A stretch of DNA of 36,501 bases, taken from assembly GCA_001510275.1 (NCBI GenBank), contig LFEY01000004.1, forward strand, positions 1 through 36,501, written 5' to 3'. The DNA is from Thaumarchaeota archaeon casp-thauma3. Its GTDB lineage: Archaea; Thermoproteota; Nitrososphaeria; Nitrososphaerales; Nitrosopumilaceae. This document shows, piece by piece, positions 8,068 to 15,026 of this stretch. The notes beneath the pieces are model-generated. The model saw nothing but the letters and a program-made list of their open reading frames with translations. It made no database searches and had not been told where the DNA came from. The translations under genes and the position numbers were made by a program. The number at the start of each line of letters is the position of its first letter. Position 1 is the first letter of the stretch.

Positions 8068-8931
8068 TTAATTGGAATTCATCTTTTCAGATGATCCATC
8101 AGCTGTTAATTTTTTTAGTAATTGTTTTGGGTTATACAAGAGATCTTCCCAAGAATGTTCAAGATTTTTTTTACAGTACTGACGAATTTTTTCATTGTAA
8201 GTTATGTTACGATTTGCAAAGAAACCTACTGAAAACATCAAACCATTATACAGTCCATATTTTTTTGCAATAGTCAAACCTCTACCAATTCCGTAAAATG
8301 ATGTATAGCCTAATGCCTTGTAGGAAAATCCCATGTGATAAAATTTCTTTTTATTATAATTTGTTCCAGTAGGTCTTTGGGTTTTAGTCATTATAGGATA
8401 GACAAGTGTTTTCATGCCTTCTGATTGTATCTTAAACAAGGCATAAGTTTCATAGCCATAATTAGACTGATATTTCCAATCTATACATTCCATCGCTTTT
8501 TTTGTAAAAATTCTTCCTGAACCTCTAGGTGATTTAGTTACTTCATTTTCTATAATTCCAGATGCTATATCGACATTATCTTTTTTCATATCTTTGATAA
8601 TATCTTCAATATAGTTTTCAGGTAAGATATGATCTGCACCTAGAATCATAAAATGAGAATTATTTTTATCAAAATGCTTCATTCCAAATGAAAATACAAT
8701 GCCTAACTTTCCATTTATTACCCAATTTTTGTGTTCATAGGGAAAATCAATGACTTTTGCACCATCTGATATTGCAATTTCTTTTGTTTTATCATTAGAG
8801 TTATCATTTACAACAATCACTGAATTTGGTTTGATTGTTTGTTTGTTAAGATGCTCTAGTGTTTTTTCTATAATGTGTTCTTCATTCCTTGCAGGAATCA
8901 GTACATCATAACTTATCTTGTCCATGCTCAT
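8068..8931 (-). CDS. Family 2 glycosyltransferase
   Basis: The 287-residue protein starts with the GT-A fold of family 2: VLIPARNEEHIIEKTL, then VVNDNSNDKT and the metal-binding region LGADHILPENY in place of a classical DxD. There is no obvious membrane segment, so it probably acts on a lipid-linked or protein acceptor at the inner face of the membrane. Its ATG at 8931 overlaps the end of the upstream 119-residue membrane protein by 26 bases; the ATG at 8925 (MDKISYDV) is an alternative. The overlap implies translational coupling. Donor and acceptor sugars cannot be told. Confidence 0.85.
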   Translation of the reverse strand: MSMDKISYDVLIPARNEEHIIEKTLEHLNKQTIKPNSVIVVNDNSNDKTKEIAISDGAKVIDFPYEHKNWVINGKLGIVFSFGMKHFDKNNSHFMILGADHILPENYIEDIIKDMKKDNVDIASGIIENEVTKSPRGSGRIFTKKAMECIDWKYQSNYGYETYALFKIQSEGMKTLVYPIMTKTQRPTGTNYNKKKFYHMGFSYKALGYTSFYGIGRGLTIAKKYGLYNGLMFSVGFFANRNITYNEKIRQYCKKNLEHSWEDLLYNPKQLLKKLTADGSSEKMNSN

Positions 8932-9265
8932 CTTCCATTTTTTTTAATTCTTTTATCCATGTTTCTGTTTCTGGAGTTTTATTTGGTTGTGATTCTAACA
9001 TCAATCTTATTGACTTTATCAAATTGGTTTGTTTGCTAAAATTCATGTTAAAATCAGTAGATTGTTGTTTGTTGTGAAAAATACTTCCAATCACCATCAA
9101 CATTGAAATTAATACAATTGCAAAAATTGGAATGTAAAAATGAATTGGTATAACATCTTTTATCGTTGTCAACGAATATGAGATTATAATAAAATTAATC
9201 ATTGATAATACTGGAAAAACTACTGCTTGACCTAATCGTATTTTGTGATAAAGCTCTTTAATCAT
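8906..9265 (-). CDS. Small membrane protein upstream of the glycosyltransferase
   Basis: The 119 residues include two hydrophobic segments (about 14-33, FPVLSMINFIIISYSL, and 44-64, YIPIFAIVLISMLMVIGSIF) followed by a charged cytoplasmic tail ending in KELKKMEDEHGQDKL. No known family. Because its end overlaps the glycosyltransferase start, it may help to hold that enzyme at the membrane. A TATA-like TTTATGTATAAATT lies at about 9292-9305 on the minus strand. Confidence 0.65.
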   Translation of the reverse strand: MIKELYHKIRLGQAVVFPVLSMINFIIISYSLTTIKDVIPIHFYIPIFAIVLISMLMVIGSIFHNKQQSTDFNMNFSKQTNLIKSIRLMLESQPNKTPETETWIKELKKMEDEHGQDKL

Positions 9266-9390
9266 AATTATTCACCTAGCATAGTTCTTACTGAATTTAT
9301 ACATAAAACTATTATTTGAATTACAGGCTCCATTTTTGATTCAAAAGACTTCCTTGTAATATTGAGACATCTATTGTATTCTTGGTATGG

Positions 9391-9400
9391 TTTTAATAAA
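9391..9400 (+). promoter_or_regulatory. TATA-like box supporting the TTG start of mtnA
   Basis: TTTTAATAAA is about 30 bases before the TTG at 9425. It lies inside the upstream in-frame extension that begins with TTG 9362, which argues against that longer start. Confidence 0.4.
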
Positions 9401-9424
9401 GTTCGAATACGTTCAAACTATAAC

Positions 9425-10486
9425 TTGGAAGAACAATTAACTGACATTTCATCCTCTCTTAGAACAGTAGAGTGGAAAAACAACAAAGTTGTAATGATTG
9501 ATCAAACAAAGTTACCAAATGAACTTGTTTTTGTAGAATATGATGATTTTAATCAAATTGCTGATGCCATCAGAACTCTTGTAGTGAGAGGTGCTCCTGC
9601 AATTGGTGTATCAGGTGCATTTGGTTTAGGGTTGGCTGTATTGCAAAGTAAAGCAACTACTAAAGATGAATTGATTTTAGATTTAGAAAAAGCAAAACAA
9701 ATTCTCTTTGAGACAAGACCCACTGCAGTAAACTTAGCATGGGGATTAGAAAAAATTATGAAAGTGGCAAATTCTGGAGATTCTGTAGAACAAATTAGAA
9801 AATTAGTAATTTCTGCAGCAAAAAAAATGGCAGAAGATGATATTGAAATTAACAAAACTATGGGAAAGAATGGTTCAATTCTTTTTGATGATAATGATAC
9901 AATAATGACTCATTGTAATGCTGGTGCATTAGCTACTGTTGCTTATGGAACTGCATTAGGTGTTATTCGTGCAACTAGAGAGAGTGGAAAAAATGTCAAA
10001 ATAATAGCTACTGAAACTAGACCAATTCAACAAGGTTCTAGATTAACTGCTTTTGAATTAAAACATGATGGATTTGATGTAACCTTAATTCCAGATACTG
10101 CTGTAGGATACTCAATGGCAAATGGATTAGTGAACAAAGTTATAGTTGGTGCTGATAGAATTGTAAAGACAGGACATGTCTTTAACAAAATCGGAACTTA
10201 TCAAGTAGCTACAATGGCCAAACAACACGGAATTCCATTTTATGTTGCAGCACCATTATCCACTATTGATCTGGAAACTAAAGCAGAAGATGTAATTATT
10301 GAGATGCGAAAAGGAACTGAAGTCACAGGAATTGGTGATAAAAAAACTGCTCCTGATGGTATCAACGTCATAAATCCTGCATTTGATATGACTCCCCCTG
10401 AATTAATTTCTGGAATTATTACAGAAAAAGGGGTGGCTACAGCTCCTTATGAGGAATCTATCCCAAAATTATTTGAAGATACTTAA
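9425..10486 (+). CDS. mtnA: S-methyl-5-thioribose-1-phosphate isomerase / aIF2B-like
   Basis: The family converts methylthioribose-1-phosphate to the ribulose form in methionine salvage. The sequence has the conserved text RGAPAIG, the catalytic cysteine region THCNAGALAT, and ETRPIQQGSRLTA with the active-site aspartate block VGADRIVKTGHVFNKIGTY. The frame is open from a TTG at 9362, but the TTG at 9425 gives the usual MtnA beginning and is 25-30 bases after a TATA-like box, so 353 residues are assigned. Related archaeal proteins can be ribose-1,5-bisphosphate isomerases, but the RTVEWKNNKVVMIDQ start and overall motif set favour MtnA. It is a single gene here. Confidence 0.88.
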   Translation: MEEQLTDISSSLRTVEWKNNKVVMIDQTKLPNELVFVEYDDFNQIADAIRTLVVRGAPAIGVSGAFGLGLAVLQSKATTKDELILDLEKAKQILFETRPTAVNLAWGLEKIMKVANSGDSVEQIRKLVISAAKKMAEDDIEINKTMGKNGSILFDDNDTIMTHCNAGALATVAYGTALGVIRATRESGKNVKIIATETRPIQQGSRLTAFELKHDGFDVTLIPDTAVGYSMANGLVNKVIVGADRIVKTGHVFNKIGTYQVATMAKQHGIPFYVAAPLSTIDLETKAEDVIIEMRKGTEVTGIGDKKTAPDGINVINPAFDMTPPELISGIITEKGVATAPYEESIPKLFEDT

Positions 10487-10640
10487 ACTTTTTAATTCAA
10501 CTATGATTTTAGTTTATAAAAAAACATGTTTGATTATATATTGTCATACATTTTCATACCTAAATTTTAGCGGCAGATGAGAATAGTATTTTTATTATCT
10601 ATGTGCCTACCTGAAATAATCTTGTCCAAATTTTTTCACT

Positions 10641-10657
10641 CATATGATTACTTTGTA
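10641..10657. repeat. 17-bp direct repeat, left copy
   Basis: CATATGATTACTTTGTA here recurs exactly at 11658-11674. The two copies bracket the structured RNA candidate and the DUF3800-like gene, about 1.03 kb apart. Confidence 0.6.
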
Positions 10658-10669
10658 ATGAGTAATCAT
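10644..10669. repeat. Perfect inverted repeat (9-bp arms)
   Basis: ATGATTACT at 10644-10652 and AGTAATCAT at 10661-10669 are exact reverse complements with an 8-base spacer. It overlaps the left copy of the 17-bp direct repeat and precedes the structured RNA candidate, so it could be an operator or a hairpin. No factor can be named. Confidence 0.6.
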
Positions 10670-10705
10670 ACCGTACATTTTTATGGTATTATGTTATAAT
10701 ATTAC

Positions 10706-10790
10706 TGCAGATAAGCGCGTTCCCAGGGCTGACGAGAACCGTTTGGTATATCGGCGGTAGTCTGGATTAATGCGATTATCTGTGTAATAA
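10706..10790 (+). ncRNA. Candidate structured RNA, possibly H/ACA-type guide
   Basis: A GC-rich island in AT-rich intergenic DNA. Its ends pair: GCAGATAA at 10707-10714 with TTATCTGT at 10776-10783 (one G-U). Inside, CGCG can pair with TGCG, CCAG with CTGG and CCG with CGG, giving a long interrupted hairpin. The downstream AATAAT followed by a T run (10784-10800) could include an ANA box and terminator. ATTTTTATGG at 10677-10686 is a possible TATA box about 25 bases before. The 3' end overlaps the tail of the convergent gene. Not a tRNA or 5S rRNA. The H/ACA idea is weak; the strand is inferred from promoter and T run. Confidence 0.45.
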
Positions 10791-11360
10791 TTTCTTTTTT
10801 AGTTCAGATGAAATATCTAGACGCCAATCAAATAATTGTAATTTAGGAACAGTGTAATTTTTGTTGTGACAATAGGCTACTGCATCAGCAAATTCATGTG
10901 CGATATCTTCTTGTTCCCATTTAATTCCCCAATTTCTAATAGTGTGTTTCATGTCATCATCAACTTGATAAACTAATTCTTCAGGTCTAATTCTTCTAGG
11001 AACAGTAAAATTTTCTATAAAAGGTTTAACTTTTCTTAACATAATTAAATCAAACTCACGAAAAATTGTATTGATATCAGCATACTTGTTTTTTCTTTTT
11101 TTATGATCATGAATTTCATGTACTACATTGATTTTATTAACAAGAAATGATAAAGCTATTCTATCAATATGATCAAAAGTAATTCGATCAATCACCTGTG
11201 CACGTTTTTTATTGTCTAATTTTTGCATATGGATTTTTTTTAAACCAATGTTTTTATGAAGAGAATATAGACTATCTCTAGTTCCTACTACAATTGAAAT
11301 GATCTTATGTTGATTACCATCGTCTCCAGATACATCAGCACCAGCTAAAAGCATGATCAC
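10776..11360 (-). CDS. DUF3800 / RNase H-fold-like protein
   Basis: The 194-residue protein begins with a strand and acidic turn, GADVSGD (D9), resembling the DESGD opening of DUF3800 proteins. Further acidic sites are VDDD (134-136) and EFADAVAY (D159), and a HMQKLDNKKR segment at 44-53 recalls the conserved histidine helix. Taken together this suggests a metal-dependent nuclease or integrase-like RNase H fold; the sequence is too divergent to be sure. The start may be GTG 11360 or ATG 11354 (AGGAAAG lies before the latter). It is convergent with and slightly overlaps the structured RNA candidate and lies between the 17-bp repeats. Confidence 0.6.
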   Translation of the reverse strand: MIMLLAGADVSGDDGNQHKIISIVVGTRDSLYSLHKNIGLKKIHMQKLDNKKRAQVIDRITFDHIDRIALSFLVNKINVVHEIHDHKKRKNKYADINTIFREFDLIMLRKVKPFIENFTVPRRIRPEELVYQVDDDMKHTIRNWGIKWEQEDIAHEFADAVAYCHNKNYTVPKLQLFDWRLDISSELKKKLLHR

Positions 11361-11698
11361 TTTCCTAAGTTACGGAGTAAATAAGACTTATGACTACATT
11401 ATTTCAGATAATTTTTTTGACAACGATCGTTTCTAGAGATCTTTTTGGATCATTTTTCTTTACATCAAGTACAAAATATGTACATATATCCACATGATTA
11501 TTGATAAGGAAAAATATGCGCACAAATTACACTGCTACTATGAAGTTCATATTGGCATTACTGTAACAACAATCTACGATGATCGTTATATCTAAAACTG
11601 ATCAAAAAGTTTTGAAAAATGATCGTAACTAGTTTTTCATTTACGAATTTCAGATAACATATGATTACTTTGTAGATTTGAGCCTGACATTAGTAAAA
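11361..11698. other. Gene-free stretch with clustered GATC sites
   Basis: No open frame of interest is visible on either strand in these 338 bases, and no fragment of an integrase catalytic domain. GATC occurs at 11425, 11438, 11448, 11581, 11600 and 11621, well above what an AT-rich sequence would give by chance; several sit in TGATCGTWA-like contexts, and AACGATCGTT at 11423 is a palindrome. The right 17-bp repeat is at 11658. On the minus strand the promoter of the DUF3800-like gene (TTATTTA near 11383-11389) is at its left end. Confidence 0.5.
11658..11674. repeat. 17-bp direct repeat, right copy
   Basis: Exact second copy of the sequence at 10641-10657, 24 bases downstream of the stop of the integrase-like gene. 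Here the palindromic second arm seen at the left copy is missing. Confidence 0.6.
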
Positions 11699-12079
11699 TT
11701 ATTTTAAATTTCTTTTTCTTCTAGCCTTGTATTTGTAAGGGATCCCATTCTCTCCTTTCATTGTGTATGTGAGAAGGTGTTTTGGAATAGGAGGTTTCTT
11801 ACGTCTTGCAAGAAATGTAAAGTATTCATCTAAAATCCCAACTGGATCTGTATCTGGTTGCTTTAGTGAATCTAAAAACTGCTCAAAGTCTTGATTGTAC
11901 TGTTTTTGAATATAGTCGATGAATCTACTCACAATTACTCTGTAAGAGTCTCTTGTAGCGTGACTTCTAGAAATTCTATACTTTCGCTCAAGATATGTTT
12001 CAAGTTTGTTTTCTAGTAATGTCTGCACGCTTGATTTGAGCCCAACTGAGTTACTTAAAGACCGAGTTAATGCCAACAT
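11699..12079 (-). CDS. Stand-alone tyrosine-recombinase N-terminal (SAM-like) domain
   Basis: The 126 residues contain a core-binding-domain pattern: VQTLLENKLETYLERKY, then SHATRDSYRVIVSRFIDYIQ and VGILDEYFTFLARR, as in phage integrase N-terminal domains. The catalytic domain with its R-H-R-Y residues is absent: the frame ends in a basic tail KYKARRKRNLK and a TAA, and nothing downstream on the minus strand continues it. It is either a truncated integrase or a small DNA-binding protein derived from one; the intact start and normal codon use favour a functioning gene. Confidence 0.65.
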   Translation of the reverse strand: MLALTRSLSNSVGLKSSVQTLLENKLETYLERKYRISRSHATRDSYRVIVSRFIDYIQKQYNQDFEQFLDSLKQPDTDPVGILDEYFTFLARRKKPPIPKHLLTYTMKGENGIPYKYKARRKRNLK

Positions 12080-12145
12080 AGAATTGTATTATTTGAAGCT
12101 AATTAATAGAAAGTTTTTATTGTTTTTCAAACTGCAATCTACAAT

Positions 12146-12784
12146 ATGAGTACAGTTTCTGTACAAGCAATCGAGGATTCTCTCAAACAATGCATGGATC
12201 CTGAAGTCCCTCTCAATATTGTAGAAATGGGATTAATCTATGGAATTGATGTTGCAGAAAACAATGATGTTAATATTAAAATGACAATGACCACACAGGG
12301 TTGTCCACTTCATGAAACTCTAGTTCAAGATGCAACAAGATATGTAAAAAAAGTTCCAGGAGTTAACAATGTTAAAGTAGACATTGTTTGGGAACCTCCA
12401 TGGTCAATGGATAAAATGTCTGAAGAGGCAAAAACCAAAATCAAGAATATGGGAGCTGGACTGAATACCCCTGCACCAATAAACTATGAAACTGCATTAC
12501 CTCAAGGTGTCGGAAAACTAGTCCAACAAGAAGATGGTTCAATGGTATTAGCAAATGAACATGAGCAAGGTTTTATGGTAAATCAAGCCATTGTTGATTT
12601 TTGGAAGTCTTGTAATGGGGAACATAAAGTTACAGAACTAGTAGAAATATTTGCACAGCAAACAGGATTACAAAGAAATCAAGTAGAAAAAGAAGTTATG
12701 CAATTGTTACAACAGCTACGTGAAGGTGGATTGATAGCCATTGCAGGCCAACCTGATACACCAAATGTTGAATTTAAAAAATAG
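12146..12784 (+). CDS. SufT/MIP18-like (DUF59) protein fused to a PqqD-like domain
   Basis: Residues 1-100 are a DUF59 domain: MDPEVPLNIVEMGLIYGI, then MTTQGCPLHETL with the conserved cysteine and VDIVWEPPWSMDKMS. This family works in iron-sulfur cluster assembly or delivery. After a linker, residues about 125-205 read like PqqD: GSMVLANEHEQGFMVNQ, then VDFWKSCNGEHKVTELVEIFAQ and a final helix VMQLLQQLREGGLI. PqqD domains normally present a peptide to a radical SAM enzyme. The fusion suggests that cluster delivery and a radical SAM partner are linked, but the partner is not adjacent. Start ATG 12146 is well placed. Confidence 0.75.
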   Translation: MSTVSVQAIEDSLKQCMDPEVPLNIVEMGLIYGIDVAENNDVNIKMTMTTQGCPLHETLVQDATRYVKKVPGVNNVKVDIVWEPPWSMDKMSEEAKTKIKNMGAGLNTPAPINYETALPQGVGKLVQQEDGSMVLANEHEQGFMVNQAIVDFWKSCNGEHKVTELVEIFAQQTGLQRNQVEKEVMQLLQQLREGGLIAIAGQPDTPNVEFKK

Positions 12785-12786
12785 TT

Positions 12787-13434
12787 TTAAAAAATATAGT
12801 TTGAACTAGCACCATCAAAGTTTATTGTAACCCCTGAAAGATATTTTATTTCATTTTCAATAATTGATTTTACAAAATTTCCTATCTCTTGAGGTTCTCC
12901 CAGTCTTTTCATGGGTAGGGATTTTTTAAATTCTTCAATATTTTCAATTAATTCTCGCGTTCTATCTGTATTGATTGGACCTGGTGCAATGTTAATACAA
13001 CTGATATTTTTTTCTGCATATTCTTTGCTTAAAATTTTAAAAACTTCACTAAATGCAGCACGATATGCTGAAGAAATTATCAATTTTGTATTTGGCTCTT
13101 TGATCACATTTGAACTAATCAAAAATATGTATCCGCCATCATTGATTTTGATATTCTGTAAAATAATACAAAATCCTAGAAATAATTGATTATGATATAG
13201 TTTCCAATCATCCTCAGTTATAGTTGAGAATTGTTTTGGAGCAGGACCTCCTGTATTTAGAACTAGTATGTCTGTTTGGTTGTGTTTTTCTAGAAATTCT
13301 TTTACACTATTCAAATCTGATGTATCAATATCCTTCTTTGAAGCAGCAAAAACATCGATTTTTATGGATTTTAGTGATTCTGAAATTGCTTTTCCTATTC
13401 CTCTTGAACCACCAAGAACAATTGCTTTAGTCAT
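12787..13434 (-). CDS. Short-chain dehydrogenase/reductase, atypical active site
   Basis: A 215-residue Rossmann protein with the nucleotide-binding GGSRGIGK at 8-15, the NTGGP block at 60-64 and the SS pair at 107-108. The catalytic YxxxK is not present: the aligned segment is SSAYRAA (121-127), placing S121 where Tyr is expected and R125 where Lys is expected. Some divergent SDRs share such an R-A-A signature. PGPINTDRT follows normally. The substrate is unknown. It is convergent with the SufT-PqqD gene (2 bases between stops). Confidence 0.8.
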   Translation of the reverse strand: MTKAIVLGGSRGIGKAISESLKSIKIDVFAASKKDIDTSDLNSVKEFLEKHNQTDILVLNTGGPAPKQFSTITEDDWKLYHNQLFLGFCIILQNIKINDGGYIFLISSNVIKEPNTKLIISSAYRAAFSEVFKILSKEYAEKNISCINIAPGPINTDRTRELIENIEEFKKSLPMKRLGEPQEIGNFVKSIIENEIKYLSGVTINFDGASSNYIF

Positions 13435-13460
13435 GTTATTTTCAAAATATCACTTGATAA

Positions 13461-13700
13461 TTAAATTTCTTTAATTTCAGTAATTGTTCCCTGAACAGAA
13501 TCCATCTTAATTATGGCTTTTTTCTCTTCCCATCCTAATGCAACATACCAATCTCCTGCATCATCATCATACTTTGTTTCTAGTATCTTGATGTCATCTG
13601 GTTTTTTATCATATTTTTTTGCAATGCCTGATACTGCAAGTGCTATTGCATCTTTTTCTTTTTCTAGTCTTCTCTTCATTAACCCAATTCCTGGACTCAT
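13461..13700 (-). CDS. Conserved-looking 79-residue protein
   Basis: A small, soluble, lysine- and glutamate-rich protein: MSPGIGLMKRRLEKEKD, AVSGIAKKYDKK, DDDAGDWYVALGWEEKK. The alternating helix-strand pattern near the end somewhat resembles PepSY-like domains, but I cannot assign a family. It lies 26 bases upstream of the SDR on the same strand and may share its transcript. Confidence 0.6.
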   Translation of the reverse strand: MSPGIGLMKRRLEKEKDAIALAVSGIAKKYDKKPDDIKILETKYDDDAGDWYVALGWEEKKAIIKMDSVQGTITEIKEI

Positions 13701-13816
13701 GTTCTCTGATGATTATTTCATCTAATATAGTTAATTCTTAAAATTACCCATAATGTTGAATTTTTCTAATTAACACATTACAATATTTCATATTACTGTG
13801 ATAAAGTAGAAACACA

Positions 13817-14410
13817 ATGAAATTAATTCAAAGAATTTCAAACTCTTCACTTGCAAAATCTAGCCTACTTGTTTCATTTGTATCAATTTTAGCAGTTATT
13901 GGCTCTGTCGTAGTTGTTTCAGCAGGATTTTGGGATGCCATCTCACATCTTCAAAAAGAACCAGAATTTTTCTGGAGCCCATCTCATATTGTAGTGTATA
14001 CCGGAGTATCTATGACTAGTTGTGCTGCAATCATGGGCTGTATGCTAATACTTCGAAAATCAGTTATAGGTTCTCTTAAAACTGGGGTTAAACTTGTTAT
14101 TGCTGGTTCTGTACTCCAGATTGTTTCAGGTTTTGGTGATTCTTTATCTCACGATATCTTTGGAATTGATGGTTTGATTTCTTGGTCTCATCAACCGCTT
14201 GAATTTGGACTTGTTCTTGCATCATTAGGAGCAGTTTTGATATTAAAAAATAGGGAACATACTAAACTCAAATCATTTCTTCCTTTCTCGATTGTAGCAT
14301 TCTTGTTTTTTACAACTTGGCTGATCTTTAACTTGGTTCTAGTTTTTGGCCATACAATTCAATGTATTCAAATCTATGAAATATTCTCATCCGGCTGTTC
14401 TATATTGTAA
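13817..14410 (+). CDS. Multi-pass membrane protein, unknown function
   Basis: The 197 residues contain about five hydrophobic segments (near 19-38, 58-78, 88-108, 129-147 and 157-178) joined by short loops; histidines occur in loop positions (FWDAISHLQKEPEFFW, SPSHIVV, LISWSHQPLEFG), a distribution that could bind heme or metal but is not a recognised motif. The end overlaps the convergent neighbouring gene by 37 bases. Confidence 0.65.
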   Translation: MKLIQRISNSSLAKSSLLVSFVSILAVIGSVVVVSAGFWDAISHLQKEPEFFWSPSHIVVYTGVSMTSCAAIMGCMLILRKSVIGSLKTGVKLVIAGSVLQIVSGFGDSLSHDIFGIDGLISWSHQPLEFGLVLASLGAVLILKNREHTKLKSFLPFSIVAFLFFTTWLIFNLVLVFGHTIQCIQIYEIFSSGCSIL

Positions 14411-14865
14411 TTTTTTATTTTCATATATGCTATTATCATCATAATAACAGCACCTACAAGTATCATAATTCCTGGTAGAAGCATTTTTTGAGAATTCGTA
14501 TTACCAAATTCTACTTGCAAATCAATGATATTTTTTGAAATATTTGTAACTTTTATTGTGTGTGTACCATTCTCATTAAAATCAAAATATCCAACTGACA
14601 TTTTTGTCTGAATCTTTTGTTCTTGTATTACATTGTCTTTTGTATCTAATATTTGGGCAAATACCTCCTCTCCTGCAAACTCAGGCATGTATACTTTGTA
14701 ATATCCAATACCTATACCTAGAAATTCTGATTTTAGTTCAAGAGAGTTTGATTGTTTTAATAAAATCGAATCATGTAATTTTTCAGTTTCATCAAAAACA
14801 AATGAAACCCAAATCATTCCTACAATCACCAATCCTAATCCAAGTTTGAATGGTGATATCTTCAT
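14374..14865 (-). CDS. Bitopic membrane protein with extracytoplasmic beta domain
   Basis: The 163 residues have an N-terminal hydrophobic anchor (8-24, LGLGLVIVGMIWVSFVF), an extracytoplasmic domain rich in strands (VYMPEFAGEEVFAQILD, NENGTHTIKVTNIS) and a second membrane segment near the C-terminus (129-148, MLLPGIMILVGAVIMMIIAY). The domain looks immunoglobulin-like. No function can be given. It overlaps the convergent gene at its 3' end. Confidence 0.65.
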   Translation of the reverse strand: MKISPFKLGLGLVIVGMIWVSFVFDETEKLHDSILLKQSNSLELKSEFLGIGIGYYKVYMPEFAGEEVFAQILDTKDNVIQEQKIQTKMSVGYFDFNENGTHTIKVTNISKNIIDLQVEFGNTNSQKMLLPGIMILVGAVIMMIIAYMKIKNYNIEQPDENIS

Positions 14866-14907
14866 TTCATCATAATGGCAAATTATTTGCCTAATAAAAT
14901 AATCTAA

Positions 14908-14982
14908 AGGGCTCGGAGGGCTTCGATCCCTCGACCTAGCGGTTCGAAGCCGCTCGCACTATCCAGACTGTGCAACGAGTCC
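14908..14982 (-). tRNA. tRNA-Arg (anticodon TCG), with unusual bases
   Basis: On the minus strand every arm can be drawn: acceptor GGACTCG/CGAGCCC, D arm GCAC-AGTCTGGATA-GTGC, anticodon arm AGCGG-CTTCGAA-CCGCT with TCG, variable loop AGGTC and T arm GAGGG-ATCGAAG-CCCTC. No intron and no encoded CCA. Oddities: an A3-C70 mismatch, A54 and G60 in the T loop where T54 is nearly universal, and T as the discriminator base. These could mean a decaying gene or an edited tRNA. Its 5' end sits next to the divergent aminotransferase promoter. Confidence 0.85.
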
Positions 14983-14993
14983 AAAGAAGTAAG

Positions 14994-15013
14994 ATTTTAA
15001 CAGGCCTAAATAT
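14994..15013. promoter_or_regulatory. Overlapping divergent promoters of tRNA-Arg and aminotransferase
   Basis: The plus-strand ATTTTAA at 14994-15000 is 27-30 bases before the TTG at 15027. The minus-strand ATATTTAG at 15006-15013 is about 25 bases before the tRNA 5' end at 14982. So each box seems to lie inside the other transcript's promoter, and simultaneous use should interfere. Confidence 0.4.
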
Positions 15014-15026
15014 CTGTCTAGATACT

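Noticed and set aside
9362-9424. MtnA start at TTG 9362
   Set aside because: The extension is not typical of MtnA and contains the likely TATA box.
10706-10790. 5S rRNA or tRNA identity for the structured RNA candidate
   Set aside because: The conserved 5S loop text is absent, and no anticodon or T arm can be drawn.
14970-15026. Aminotransferase start at ATG 14970
   Set aside because: The codon is inside the tRNA-Arg gene; the TTG at 15027 fits the promoter and the protein family.
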